A stretch of DNA of 32,121 bases from Candidatus Sulfotelmatobacter sp. (lineage in GTDB: Bacteria; Acidobacteriota; Terriglobia; Terriglobales; Acidobacteriaceae), in NCBI GenBank assembly GCA_030038255.1, contig JASHPH010000366.1, positions 1 to 32,121 on the forward strand. The letters are read 5' to 3'. The position numbers and the translations under genes are program-made. Positions 6,402 through 14,852 of this stretch are shown here, piece after piece (within the stretch, counting starts at the first letter, position 1; each line of letters begins with the position of its first letter). The notes beneath the pieces were generated by a model. That model was not told where the DNA came from. It made no database searches and saw only the letters and a program-made list of their open reading frames with translations.

Positions 6402-7964
6402 TTGCCACCATCCACCGAACCGGCGCCGGTCACGCGCACTTCCAACAACCAGCTTTTCTGCTGCAAATCCATCGACAAGCTCATCGCGGAATCGGAATCG
6501 CCCGGTCAGCGCCTGCAAAAATCCCTCGGCCCCTGGTCTCTGACTGCTCTGGGGATCGGCGCCGTCATCGGGTCCGGCATCTTCATTCTTACCGGTACCG
6601 CCGCCGCCGGAGAGTATTTCCAGGCTCCCTCGATTCTGCACGCCCAGGTGCTCGACATCCTGTGGAACCTTCTGCATGGCGAAGGTACGGCGCAGGTGCT
6701 TATGCACGGGCGCCCGCCGGCCGGACCGTCCATCGCCATTTCATTTTTTCTGGTTGCGATTGCCTGCAGCTTCGCCGGCCTGTGCTATGCCGAGCTTGCT
6801 TCGATGATTCCGATCGCGGGCAGCGCCTACACCTATTCCTACGCGACGCTCGGCGAAATCTTCGCCTGGATCATCGGCTGGGACCTCATCCTTGAATACG
6901 TTGTCAGCAACGTCGTGGTCGCGATTGGCTTCAGCGCCTATAGCAAAGCGCAACTGGCTTCGTTCGGGCTCAACTTGCCGGATAAATGGTCTACGCCTGT
7001 CTGGGAATCCGGCCATTGGACGGGCGCGTATTTCAATTTTCCGGCCTTCCTGATTATTTTCATCCTTACCGTGTTGCTGGTTCGTGGCATCAAGGAGTCC
7101 GCCGAAGCCAACAACATCATGGTGGCGATCAAGATCGGCGCGATTTTGGTTTTTCTGATGGTCGGCGGTGCTCTGGTCAGTCCCGGCAACTGGAAGCCGT
7201 TCGCGCCCTCTGGTTTCGGTGGCATCGTCACTGGCGGCGCGATTGTCTTCTTTACCTACATCGGCTTCGATTCCGTTTCGACTGCAGCTGAGGAATCGCG
7301 CAATCCTCAGCGCGATTTGCCCTTTGGCATCATCGCCTCGCTCATCATCTGCACGCTGCTCTACGTCGGAGTTTCCGTTGTGCTGCTCGGCATGATGAAG
7401 TACACGACCTTCGTTTCGGGAGAAGCCGCTGAGGCTCCGGTGGCTTACGCGTTGAAGGTGCTGGGCGCGAGCCGGTGGTCGCGTTCCATCATCGTCGTCG
7501 GAGCGCTCACCGGGATGATCTCCTCGCTGCTGGTCTTTCAATACGGCCAGGCGCGCATTTGGTACGCCATGTCGCGCGATCGGCTGTTCCCCAAGTTCTT
7601 CTCTGCGGTTCATCCCAGGTTCAAAACGCCGCACGTCTCAACCTGGATTGCGGGATTTGTCGTCGGCATCCCTTCCGGCATTTTCGCCGTCAGCGACGCC
7701 GCCGATTTGTCGAACATCGGGACACTCTTTGCCTTCGCACTGGTTTCGCTAGGCGTGATCATTCTCCGCCGCACCCAGCCTGATCGTCCTCGCGTGTTCA
7801 AAGTGCCCTTTGTGCCGTGGTTCCCGCTGATTTCGATCGTGCTTTGCGTTGGTCTGATGGCCGGCCTCACGGTCATCACATGGGTGCGCTTCCTCGTGTG
7901 GCTGATGCTCGGCTTGATGATTTACATCTTCTACAGCCGCCATCGCAGCGAGTTCGCAAAATAG
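6402..7964 (+). CDS. APC-superfamily amino acid permease (CAT-like)
   Basis: About 520 residues with the layout of the cationic amino acid transporter branch of the APC superfamily. The first membrane helix carries the substrate-binding signature GIGAVIGSGIFILTGTAA; further helices include CYAELASMIPIAGSAYTYSYATLGE, WIIGWDLILEYVV, FFTYIGFDSVSTAAEES with the downstream PFGIIASL, and a C-terminal pair of helices. It should import amino acids across the inner membrane by proton symport or exchange; the substrate cannot be read from the sequence. A loop of about 40 residues after helix 1 (EYFQAPSILHAQVL...) is longer than in short family members. TTG 6402 is preferred because AGGAG (6386-6390) precedes it; a GTG at 6369 is the alternative but lies in repeat DNA. 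Confidence 0.88.
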   Translation: MPPSTEPAPVTRTSNNQLFCCKSIDKLIAESESPGQRLQKSLGPWSLTALGIGAVIGSGIFILTGTAAAGEYFQAPSILHAQVLDILWNLLHGEGTAQVLMHGRPPAGPSIAISFFLVAIACSFAGLCYAELASMIPIAGSAYTYSYATLGEIFAWIIGWDLILEYVVSNVVVAIGFSAYSKAQLASFGLNLPDKWSTPVWESGHWTGAYFNFPAFLIIFILTVLLVRGIKESAEANNIMVAIKIGAILVFLMVGGALVSPGNWKPFAPSGFGGIVTGGAIVFFTYIGFDSVSTAAEESRNPQRDLPFGIIASLIICTLLYVGVSVVLLGMMKYTTFVSGEAAEAPVAYALKVLGASRWSRSIIVVGALTGMISSLLVFQYGQARIWYAMSRDRLFPKFFSAVHPRFKTPHVSTWIAGFVVGIPSGIFAVSDAADLSNIGTLFAFALVSLGVIILRRTQPDRPRVFKVPFVPWFPLISIVLCVGLMAGLTVITWVRFLVWLMLGLMIYIFYSRHRSEFAK

Positions 7965-7968
7965 CTAT

Positions 7969-8074
7969 CAGCCTTCGGCTGTCAGCTCTCAGCGAGCACA
8001 TTTCGGTCAGAGTGTCATCCTGAGCGGAGCGGACCGACGAGCTCTGCGAATCGGTCTGCGGAGTCGAAGGATCC
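7969..8074. repeat. Mixed dispersed-repeat region after the permease gene
   Basis: A small hairpin cagcc-ttc-ggctg (7969-7981) follows the stop codon by 4 nt. A tcatcctgagcgg... element follows (8011-8074, ending gcggagtcgaaggatcc). Related elements with tcatcccgagcg ends occur at 18576-18693 and 25664-25811. The 201-nt gap up to the deaminase gene holds nothing else that I recognise. Confidence 0.55.
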
Positions 8075-8165
8075 TTATTTCGATCCGTTCACCCGCCGGC
8101 GGAAAAAACAACGGACAAGACCGCCGCCCTCGCAAATCTCTCCGCTGCCATCTACAATCTGAAAC

Positions 8166-9182
8166 ATGTCCGCCGCGCCAGACCGCCCCCCGAGCGCCTT
8201 CATCCAGCATCTTCCGAAAGCTGAGTTGCATTTGCACCTGGAAGGCGCGGTCGCGCCGGCGACTCTCGTCGAGTTGCGCCAGCGCCACGGCGATCGCGTC
8301 ACGCTCGCCGAGACAGAAGCCCTTTACCGCTACAGCGATTTCCAGACGTTTCTGATGGCATTCAAAGAAGTCAGCGCGCACCTGCGTGGCCCTGACGACT
8401 ACGAGCTCGTCACCTACCGCCTGATGCAGCATCTGAAGGAAGAAAACGTACTGCACGCCGAGGTTTACGTCGCCGTCGGCGTCTGCCTGTTTCGCAAGCA
8501 GGACTTTGCCGCGATCTTCGAGGGCCTCGAGCGCGGGCGCGCCCGCGGGGCGCGCGACTTTGGGGTTTCCCTGCTTTGGATTTTCGACGCTACGCGCCAC
8601 TTCGGAGTGGAGGAAGCGCAAAAGGTTTTTGAACTGGCCGTGCGCTATCAGGACCGCAACGTCGTCGGCGTCGGCATGGGCGGCGACGAGCAGAAAGCTC
8701 CGCCGGAACTCTTCCGCAGCGTTTACGGATACGCCGAAGACAATGGCCTGCGCCTCACGGCTCACGCCGGCGAGACCGCGCCGGCGGAATCCATCTGGGG
8801 TGCGCTCAACCTGCACGCGGAGCGCATCGGCCACGGCCTCGCGGCAGGGCAAGATCCCGACCTGATCGACGAACTCGGCCAGCGCCAGATTCCTCTCGAA
8901 CTGTGCATCACCAGCAACCTGCGCACGGGCGTGTGCAAGTCAATGGCTGAGCATCCCACCAAGAACTATTTTGACCAGGGCATGATGATCACCCTGAACA
9001 CCGACGATCCGGCTCTGTTCGGGACGACGTTGTCGCGCGAATACCAGCTTGCCCAGGACGCCTTCGGGTTCACCGACGAACATCTGCGCGAGTTGGCGCG
9101 CAATTCCTTCGAGGCGTCTTTTCTTCCCGCAGAGAAGAAGGTCGAATTTCTCGGCCTGTTCGACGCCGCCGCGGCACGGTGA
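8166..9182 (+). CDS. add: Adenosine deaminase family amidohydrolase
   Basis: 338 residues, the usual size for the ADD family (TIM-barrel zinc amidohydrolases). Active-site residues are complete: zinc ligands H22 and H24 in KAELHLHLEG, H200 with the catalytic E203 in TAHAGE, the second catalytic histidine H223 in ERIGHG, and D280/D281 in LNTDDP. The expected reaction is hydrolytic deamination of an adenine-type base, releasing ammonia. Family members include adenosine deaminase, adenine deaminase and 6-aminodeoxyfutalosine deaminase of menaquinone synthesis, and the sequence alone does not decide between them. No futalosine-pathway neighbours are present here. The stop codon (9180-9182) lies 8 nt before the peptide deformylase ATG, so the two are probably cotranscribed. 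Confidence 0.9.
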   Translation: MSAAPDRPPSAFIQHLPKAELHLHLEGAVAPATLVELRQRHGDRVTLAETEALYRYSDFQTFLMAFKEVSAHLRGPDDYELVTYRLMQHLKEENVLHAEVYVAVGVCLFRKQDFAAIFEGLERGRARGARDFGVSLLWIFDATRHFGVEEAQKVFELAVRYQDRNVVGVGMGGDEQKAPPELFRSVYGYAEDNGLRLTAHAGETAPAESIWGALNLHAERIGHGLAAGQDPDLIDELGQRQIPLELCITSNLRTGVCKSMAEHPTKNYFDQGMMITLNTDDPALFGTTLSREYQLAQDAFGFTDEHLRELARNSFEASFLPAEKKVEFLGLFDAAAAR

Positions 9183-9190
9183 GGGTTAGC

Positions 9191-9778
9191 ATGGCCATCC
9201 GTCCCATTCTTCAACTCGGCGACCCACGATTGCGCGAAAAATGCGCCGCGGTCGAAGATCCGGCGTCTCCGGAGATCCGCGAACTCGTCCGCGATTTGGC
9301 CGACACGCTCGCTCACTGGCGCTCGACCACCGGCTACGGGCGCGGCATCGCTGCCCCGCAACTCGGCGTGCTGCAGAAAGTGATTTTCCTCAAGCTGCCG
9401 GACATGGAACCCTGGCCGTTGATCAATCCCGAAATTGTTGAACGAAGCCAGCAGCAAATCATCGTGTGGGATGCGTGCCTGAGTTTTCTCTCGATCTTCA
9501 TGCAAGTGGAACGGCACCGCGAGATCACCGTCCGCTACCGAGACTTGCAGGGCGAAACTCGCGACTTCCATGCCGGCGACGAACACAACCTTTCCGAGCT
9601 CCTGCAACACGAGATCGACCACCTCGACGGCATTCTGGCAATCGACCGCGTCGTCGACCTCAAAACAATTTGCACCCGCGAAGAATTTGAAAAGCTTTAT
9701 CGCGATATGAGCCCCTACGCCGCTGCTCCCGCCACGGCCACAGGGAATCGTAAAAATCATCTAGCCCGTTCGGACTAG
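9191..9778 (+). CDS. def: Divergent peptide deformylase
   Basis: 195 residues from ATG 9191; GAGGG at 9181-9185 is the likely ribosome binding site and overlaps the upstream stop. A GTG at 9179 would add four residues. Deformylase motifs: motif I GRGIAAPQLG (canonical GxGxAAPQ), motif III LLQHEIDHLDG (canonical HExDH, two metal ligands and the catalytic glutamate), and motif II WDACLSFLS, where the canonical form is EGCLS. The metal-binding cysteine is kept but the Glu-Gly before it is Asp-Ala. The fold should remove formyl groups from nascent peptides, or act on other formylated substrates. The altered motif II means activity is not guaranteed; it may be a second, specialised copy beside a housekeeping def elsewhere. 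Confidence 0.85.
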   Translation: MAIRPILQLGDPRLREKCAAVEDPASPEIRELVRDLADTLAHWRSTTGYGRGIAAPQLGVLQKVIFLKLPDMEPWPLINPEIVERSQQQIIVWDACLSFLSIFMQVERHREITVRYRDLQGETRDFHAGDEHNLSELLQHEIDHLDGILAIDRVVDLKTICTREEFEKLYRDMSPYAAAPATATGNRKNHLARSD

Positions 9779-10163
9779 CCCGCGCACACTGTTCGAATCG
9801 CACTGACACCAGTGATGAAAAAATTTGTGCGCACATATGCAAGTTCTTGCAACCGCCGGCGAAGAAGCAAAATATTTTTTTCTCCTCCATTGCCAACCCT
9901 TGCGAACAGGGCTACCATAGCGCCGTCTCGCGGATGAACAAATGTTTTTCCGTTTCAGAACACAATGGGCCCGAGCATGTTGTGGGAGTTGATGAAGTTT
10001 TTCAGCGACGACGCTCTAGCGCTGTAGTGGGGCGACCGAACATGAATCTGGTTTTCCGCTCTCTAAATGCCTACGAAATTTCGCCTGGGCTCTAGGGGCA
10101 GCAGGTCCACTCCCTGAGGGTCTCGACTGTTCTGGCCAAGGCTTCGGTAACCAGGAGGAAGCA
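9779..10163 (+). other. 385-nt intergenic region with a long leader for the S53 protease
   Basis: No gene seen. It contains a weak hairpin after def (cactg-acac-cagtg, 9801-9814, followed by an A/T stretch), an inverted repeat tgcaag-tt-cttgca (9838-9851) that could be an operator, and the promoter candidate at 9890-9918. From the predicted start of transcription to ATG 10164 the leader would be about 240 nt, unusually long. I see no named riboswitch. Confidence 0.45.
9890..9918 (+). promoter_or_regulatory. Candidate sigma70-type promoter for the S53 protease gene
   Basis: TTGCCA (9890-9895), a 17-bp spacer, and TACCAT (9913-9918) match the -35 box at five of six bases and the -10 box at four of six. 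The inverted repeat at 9838-9851 lies about 40 bp upstream, where an activator or repressor could bind. The same TACC-type -10 is seen in the candidate promoter at 26050-26078. Confidence 0.4.
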
Positions 10164-12203
10164 ATGAATAAGAGAGAAGTGTATCGAACCGCCAACATCG
10201 GCCGCTTGCGGACGGTGGGGCTGTTTGTCGTGGCTGTCGTGCTGGTTGCTGGTGTGACACTGCCGGCTACCGCCGGGCAGCTGATTGCGCATAACACGCC
10301 CAGCTATGTGACCTCGGCGAAGAACCTCGGCGCAGAGGATGCGTCGAAGACGATGGAAGTCACGATCTGGCTCAACCCTCACAATCGCGCCGAGATGGAT
10401 CAGTTGGCCAAAGATCTCTATGACAAGACGTCGCCCGTTTATCGTCAGTGGCTGAAGAGTCGTGACGTGGCAGCCCGTTTTGCCCCGACTGCAGCGGAAG
10501 CCAAGACGGTTCAGAATTTCTTCGAGTCGCACAACCTGAAGGTCGTTAATGTCGGCCCCAACAACTTTTTCGTGAGAGCGCGCGGAACCGTCGGCGATGT
10601 GCAGACGGCCTTCCACGTACAGCTCAACAACTATGAAGTGCACGGTGAAGTCCTCCGCGCCAACGATCGCGATCCGTCAGTGGATGACGAGGCGACCGCG
10701 GCGTTAGTGCATTCTGTTGCCGGACTGGACACCGGTCAGTACACCCACCCGCTGGCGGAGAAGTTTGCCGGAACAGAGAAGAAGATTACCCAGAATGTGA
10801 GCAAGGGCTCGAACACCTTCTTTTCGTCAGACTGCTTCACGGGCACCACAACCCTGAAATACACCACCAACGGGTCGTATCCCATCGGGATCTATAGTGG
10901 CAACTCCTATTACACGGTCGTGAACAGTCCGGGCTGTGCCTACACACCGCCGGAAATCTACACCGCCTACAACCTCAACGGTTTGTACGCGGAGGGCTTC
11001 AACGGAGCCGGTCAGACTATCGCGATCATTGACTGGTGCGGTTCACTGACCATCAAAGAAGACGCCAACACCTTCTCAAAAAAGTTCGGGCTGCCGTTGT
11101 TGACCTCTTCTAACTTCACCGAAATCTACACTCCCACGCCGTCCACCTGCGCTGGGCCGGACCCCGAGATCAACATCGATGTCGAGTGGGCTCATGCGAT
11201 CGCCCCGGGTGCCAACATTGATCTCGTGGTGCCACCCTCGGCCACTTTCCAGGACGTAGATCAGGGCTTCTTCTACGCCGTCAATTACGATCTGGGCAAC
11301 ACGATCTCCGGCAGTTATGGAGCGCCGGAATCGCTCGTTGCGCCTTCGATCCTTAACACCGAGAATCTGATTGCGGAAATCGCCGCGCTCACCGGAATTT
11401 CGGCGCAGTTTGCCACCGGCGACGATGGCGACTTTACCGACTTCGGCATTCCGCCAACTGTCTCCACTCCCGCCGATTCTCCCTATGCCACTGGGGTGGG
11501 CGGCGTCAGTCTGGCATTAACCTCTTCCAACACCATTGCCTGGCAATCTGCCTGGGGAACCGATGAAACGCTGCTCAATGACGAGGGAACTATCTTTGAT
11601 CCTCCGCTCGCCTTTGGGTTCATCTACGGTTCGGGCGGCGGTGCGAGCGGCTTCTTCCCATCTCCACCGTTCCAGGCTTCACTGGAATCGGCATGGCGCG
11701 AGTTGCCCGATATCTCGTGGCTCGCTGATCCGTTCACCGGGGCGGTGATTTTCCTCAGCGAGCCCGGCGAAACTCCCAGCTGGTATGCCTACGGGGGCAC
11801 CAGCCTGGCGACACCGATGTTCTCGGGTCTCTGGGCGATTGCCAACGAGGAAGCCGGCGTGGCTCTCGGCCAGGCGGCTTCATACCTGTACACACTGCCG
11901 GCGGGCTTGATCACCGACGTGGTTCCGGTGGGTTCCAGCACCAACGTGACCGCGACAATCAAGCAGTCGAGCACGGTTACCGACTCCTACGATGCGGATC
12001 AGGTCATGAATCTGACCGGCACGTTCTACAGTGGCTTGTGGACGTATCCGTACGTGCAGGACTTGGTCCTCGCGATCTCGTTCGGCACAGACTCCAGTCT
12101 GGCGGCCGCTCCCGGCTGGGATGACGCGACCGGCCTGGGCACGCCGAATGGGCAGCCGTTCGCCGATTGGTTCGGTCCTTCGGCGGGTAACAACAAAAAG
12201 TAG
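10164..12203 (+). CDS. Secreted S53 family (sedolisin/kumamolisin-like) serine-carboxyl protease
   Basis: 679 residues. An N-terminal export segment with a hydrophobic helix (about 17-37) is followed by a pro-kumamolisin activation domain (about 60-190, MEVTIWLNPHN... SPVYRQWL... FAPT) and the S53 catalytic domain (about 260-675). The S53 catalytic residues are visible: E335 and D339 in PEINIDVEW, and the nucleophile S547 in YGGTSLATP. The ATGDDGDF stretch near 417-424 matches the oxyanion-Asp region, and the C-terminal GWDDATGLGTPNG matches the calcium site. Such enzymes are secreted acid-active proteases matured by self-cleavage, common in Acidobacteriota that degrade extracellular protein. 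An excellent Shine-Dalgarno AGGAGGAA precedes ATG 10164. Transcribed alone between a promoter candidate (9890) and a strong terminator (12229). Three cysteines in the prodomain junction/early catalytic part (C224, C258, C292) could form disulfides. Confidence 0.93.
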   Translation: MNKREVYRTANIGRLRTVGLFVVAVVLVAGVTLPATAGQLIAHNTPSYVTSAKNLGAEDASKTMEVTIWLNPHNRAEMDQLAKDLYDKTSPVYRQWLKSRDVAARFAPTAAEAKTVQNFFESHNLKVVNVGPNNFFVRARGTVGDVQTAFHVQLNNYEVHGEVLRANDRDPSVDDEATAALVHSVAGLDTGQYTHPLAEKFAGTEKKITQNVSKGSNTFFSSDCFTGTTTLKYTTNGSYPIGIYSGNSYYTVVNSPGCAYTPPEIYTAYNLNGLYAEGFNGAGQTIAIIDWCGSLTIKEDANTFSKKFGLPLLTSSNFTEIYTPTPSTCAGPDPEINIDVEWAHAIAPGANIDLVVPPSATFQDVDQGFFYAVNYDLGNTISGSYGAPESLVAPSILNTENLIAEIAALTGISAQFATGDDGDFTDFGIPPTVSTPADSPYATGVGGVSLALTSSNTIAWQSAWGTDETLLNDEGTIFDPPLAFGFIYGSGGGASGFFPSPPFQASLESAWRELPDISWLADPFTGAVIFLSEPGETPSWYAYGGTSLATPMFSGLWAIANEEAGVALGQAASYLYTLPAGLITDVVPVGSSTNVTATIKQSSTVTDSYDADQVMNLTGTFYSGLWTYPYVQDLVLAISFGTDSSLAAAPGWDDATGLGTPNGQPFADWFGPSAGNNKK

Positions 12204-12228
12204 CAGACGTTTGAAGTCTGACTCACCC

Positions 12229-12257
12229 TCCACCGCTTCGGCGGTGGAAGTTTTTTT
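12229..12257 (+). terminator. Rho-independent terminator after the S53 protease gene
   Basis: Perfect 8-bp stem tccaccgc/gcggtgga (12229-12236 with 12241-12248), a stable TTCG tetraloop, and a run of seven T (12251-12257). It begins 26 nt after the protease stop. The clearest intrinsic terminator in the window. Confidence 0.9.
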
Positions 12258-12328
12258 CTGCCTTGAGTTTCCGGGCCGCGCCCACATCTGGCAAACTGAC
12301 CATTGGCGAACAGGATCGCCGACCACCC

Positions 12329-13018
12329 TTGTTGCACATCGGCATCGTCGCATGCAGTACCGAGGGAGCCGCGCTGTGCTACCGCACCATTTCGCTCGAA
12401 GGGGCGCAGCGGCTCGGCCGCCACGACCATCCTGAAGTCTCGCTGCACTCGTACTCACTGGCGCGCTATATGAAGTGTATCGACTCAGGCGATTGGGCCG
12501 GCGTGGCGGAATTGATGCTTTCTTCGGCGGAGAAGCTGGCTCGGGCCGGAGCCGATTTTCTGATCTGTCCCGACAATACCATTCACCAGGCGTTCGACCT
12601 GGTCGAGCACCGTTCGCCGCGACTGTGGCTGCACATTGTCCGTGAAGTTGCCGCCGAAGCGAAACGCTGCCGCTTCAAGCGTCTGGCCGTATTGGGGACG
12701 CGTTATTTGATGGAGGGCCCGGTCTATCCCGACGCGCTGAAGTCTGCGAAAATCGAGCACCGCGTTCCCGGTCCCGAGCAGCGGGAGCGCATCAATTCGA
12801 TTATTTTCGATGAACTGGTGAACGGCCAGTTTGTGCCGCGTTCGCTTGCCTACCACATTGAAGTCATTCGCGCGCTCAAGGACGAGGGCTGCGACGCCGT
12901 CGTGCTTGGTTGCACGGAAATTCCCTTGCTGGTGACCCCGGAATCTTCTCCGCTCCCGGTGCTCGACTCGACCCGCCTGCTGGCGAGGGCCGCAGTGAAG
13001 AAAGCAGTGGAAGATTAG
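12329..13018 (+). CDS. Aspartate/glutamate racemase family protein
   Basis: About 229 residues of the cofactor-independent Asp/Glu (YgeA-like) racemase superfamily. The two catalytic cysteines lie in the expected places: C in ICPDNTIHQAF, in the middle of the protein, and C in VLGCTEIPLLV near the end. The N-terminus LHIGIVACSTEGAALCYR is a typical first strand of the fold. It should interconvert L and D forms of aspartate, glutamate or a related amino acid; the substrate is uncertain. The frame is open back to TTG 12263, but that lies directly behind the protease terminator, and the first 22 residues are unlike the family. TTG 12329 (AGGA 13 nt upstream) or TTG 12332 fits homologs better. 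The start is therefore uncertain, the family is not. Confidence 0.85.
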   Translation: MLHIGIVACSTEGAALCYRTISLEGAQRLGRHDHPEVSLHSYSLARYMKCIDSGDWAGVAELMLSSAEKLARAGADFLICPDNTIHQAFDLVEHRSPRLWLHIVREVAAEAKRCRFKRLAVLGTRYLMEGPVYPDALKSAKIEHRVPGPEQRERINSIIFDELVNGQFVPRSLAYHIEVIRALKDEGCDAVVLGCTEIPLLVTPESSPLPVLDSTRLLARAAVKKAVED

Positions 13019-13033
13019 CAGGAATCGTGTGGG

Positions 13034-13072
13034 ACCGGATCTTTGATCCGGTCCGGCCCGAGCGAAGCTCGG
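13034..13072. repeat. Tandem pair of perfect hairpins
   Basis: accggatc-ttt-gatccggt (13034-13052, 8-bp stem) is followed by ccgagc-gaa-gctcgg (13058-13072, 6-bp stem). It lies 15 nt after the racemase stop and 26 nt before the ACT-domain gene. No T-tract; it looks like a REP-type element that could also block transcription between the two genes. Confidence 0.65.
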
Positions 13073-13098
13073 CAGCCCGATTCAGATCGACTTTTACG

Positions 13099-13548
13099 AT
13101 GGTCCTCACTCAAGATGAACTACCAGGCCCTCAACCTCACCAGCTCAAGTTTCGCTGGCTGCAAGGGTCCTACGCGATCGTCCGCCTCACGCCGGATGCG
13201 GCCATTCCTGACTGGGCCTCAAAAGGCGAGTTCACTTCGATCACTCGCAGTGCCGACGAACTCTCCATCGTGTGTCCGGCGGAGAACCTTCCGGCCGGCG
13301 TGCACTCTCCGCACCGCTGGATCTGCCTGAAGCTGGAAGGCCCGTTCCCGTTCTCCATGACCGGGGTTCTGCTGTCGTTCATCGAGCCGGTTTCATCTCA
13401 GGGCATTCCCATCTTCGCAATCTCGACCTACGACACGGATTTCGTGCTAATTCAGGAGGAGTGGGCGGGCGCTGCTTTGAATGCGTTGCAACAGGCCGGC
13501 CACGAACTGTGGCTGAAAGACGAATCGTGGCGGAAGCCGATCGAGTAG
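13099..13548 (+). CDS. ACT-domain (CASTOR/ACT_7-like) protein
   Basis: 149 residues from ATG 13099. The first half (FRWLQGSYAIVRLTPD... FTSITRSADELSIVCP) and second half (WICLKLEGPFPFSMTGVL... IPIFAISTYDTDFVLI) form the pair of ACT-like units found in small bacterial proteins related to the CASTOR arginine sensors and to the regulatory part of aspartate kinase. The ISTYDTDFVLI strand is the hallmark of the ligand-binding unit. A role as an amino-acid sensor or binding protein is likely, but no partner is identified. The frame is open back to 12910, overlapping the racemase gene, but the residues before ATG 13099 are translated palindromic repeat and not family-like. It lies close behind the racemase, so a shared amino-acid theme is possible. 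Confidence 0.8.
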   Translation: MVLTQDELPGPQPHQLKFRWLQGSYAIVRLTPDAAIPDWASKGEFTSITRSADELSIVCPAENLPAGVHSPHRWICLKLEGPFPFSMTGVLLSFIEPVSSQGIPIFAISTYDTDFVLIQEEWAGAALNALQQAGHELWLKDESWRKPIE

Positions 13549-13646
13549 TTCGAGGCGCTGTCGGCCGGTCGCTGGTGATCTCCGTTCAGGGCGCAAACCT
13601 CACCTTCCGCTGTTAACCGGCCGCACAGCCGCCCTCCGATATGCTG

Positions 13647-13652
13647 TAATAT
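13647..13652 (+). promoter_or_regulatory. Candidate -10 box for the radical SAM gene
   Basis: TAATAT 15 nt upstream of ATG 13668, preceded by a TG two bases earlier (tgctgTAATAT). No matching -35 is seen. If used, transcription would begin only about 9 nt before the ATG, giving a nearly leaderless mRNA, which agrees with the absence of a Shine-Dalgarno there. Weak evidence. Confidence 0.25.
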
Positions 13653-13667
13653 CAGTTACTCAACCAC

Positions 13668-14696
13668 ATGCCTTCCGTTCTGACATCCCTGCGCCGCCAG
13701 GCCAAGGCCCTGAACCGCAACCTGCGCGGAATGAAGGCGGTCGCGCGCGCGCTTGCTTCGACCGACCATCCTTTGCTGGCGCACATCATCCCGATGCGTC
13801 GGTGCAATCTGGCGTGCACCTACTGCAACGAATTCGACGATTTCTCGAAGCCGGTCCCGACCGAGGAAATGTACCGGCGCATCGACAAGCTGGGTGCGCT
13901 GGGCACATCGGTGGTGACGATCTCGGGCGGCGAGCCGCTCATGCATCCTGAACTCGATGACGTGATCCACCGCATCCGCGCCAACGGCATGATCGCCGGG
14001 CTCATCACCAACGGCTACCTGCTGGTGCCTGAGCGCATCCAGCGTCTGAATCGCGCCGGCCTCGAGTGGCTGCAGATTTCCATCGACAACGTGAATCCCG
14101 ACGAGGTTTCCAAGAAGAGCCTGAAAGTTCTCGACAAGAAACTGCAACTGCTCGCCGAGCACGCCGACTTTCACGTCAACATTAATTCTGTGGTCGGCGG
14201 CGGCATCATCCATCCGCAGGATGCGCTGGTCATCGGCAGGCGCGCGGTGGAACTGGGCTTCACCTCCACAGTCGGAATCATTCACGACGGCGACGGCCAG
14301 TTGCAGCCGCTTTCAGGTGAGGAGCGCCGCATCTACCACGAGATGAAGGCGCTCGAAAAGCGCAGCTTCACCCGTGTGAATGCATTTCAGGACAACATTG
14401 CCCAGGGTTTACCCAACGACTGGCGCTGCCGCGCCGGCGCCCGCTACCTCTATATCTGCGAGAACGGGCTGGTGCACTATTGCTCGCAGCAGCGTGGATA
14501 TCCGGCAGTGCCGCTCGCCACGTACACGCGCGAAGACTTGCGCCGCGAGTACGTTACGGAAAAATCATGCGCCCCGCACTGCACCGTCTCCTGCGTGCAT
14601 CAGGTCTCGATCTTTGACTCCTGGCGGGCCCCGCAGCACAGCGCGCCTCCCGTTCCCGCTGCAGTTCCCGCCGACGAGCTCGTGCAAATCAAGTAG
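13668..14696 (+). CDS. Radical SAM enzyme with SPASM-like C-terminus, substrate unknown
   Basis: 342 residues. The radical SAM core begins with CxxxCxxC (C46, C50, C53 in RCNLACTYC), the ligands for the [4Fe-4S] cluster that cleaves S-adenosylmethionine. GGEP (87-90) binds the SAM amino group. The C-terminal part has six more cysteines (C254, C264, C272, C301, C305, C309), with a C-x12-G-x4-C pattern (C254 to G267 to C272) like SPASM/twitch domains that hold extra clusters and modify peptides or proteins. It ends in a Pro/Ala-rich tail. No precursor peptide, methyltransferase or other pathway gene is visible, so the substrate is unknown. HpnH-like hopanoid enzymes were considered, but the CxxxCxxC surroundings differ. 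A relic of the 3' end of a second copy lies at 15491-15565. Confidence 0.9.
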   Translation: MPSVLTSLRRQAKALNRNLRGMKAVARALASTDHPLLAHIIPMRRCNLACTYCNEFDDFSKPVPTEEMYRRIDKLGALGTSVVTISGGEPLMHPELDDVIHRIRANGMIAGLITNGYLLVPERIQRLNRAGLEWLQISIDNVNPDEVSKKSLKVLDKKLQLLAEHADFHVNINSVVGGGIIHPQDALVIGRRAVELGFTSTVGIIHDGDGQLQPLSGEERRIYHEMKALEKRSFTRVNAFQDNIAQGLPNDWRCRAGARYLYICENGLVHYCSQQRGYPAVPLATYTREDLRREYVTEKSCAPHCTVSCVHQVSIFDSWRAPQHSAPPVPAAVPADELVQIK

Positions 14697-14722
14697 AGCC
14701 GGCCTCATAGACGGTTTGGGCA

Positions 14723-14782
14723 GGGCCCGACTTCAGTCGTGCCGCTAAGAGCACATAAGATGCTGGGCTTTAGCCCCTGGGG
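14723..14782. repeat. Dispersed repeat with small hairpin
   Basis: cagggcccgacttcagtcgt opens the element and gggct-tt-agccc (14765-14776) forms a small stem. It lies between the convergent radical SAM and DinB genes and is missing from the equivalent place in the second copy of that junction (15566-15616), which suggests it inserted after the duplication. Confidence 0.45.
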
Positions 14783-14852
14783 TGAGCGCTTCTTGCCGAA
14801 GGCTGCACACGAATCCGCTGTGACTGAGTGCTGATTGTTCTCTTCCGCCCAA

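Noticed and set aside
8007-8852. 281-codon minus-strand frame opposite the deaminase gene
   Set aside because: Shadow of the adenosine deaminase gene, with no domain and its end in a dispersed repeat.
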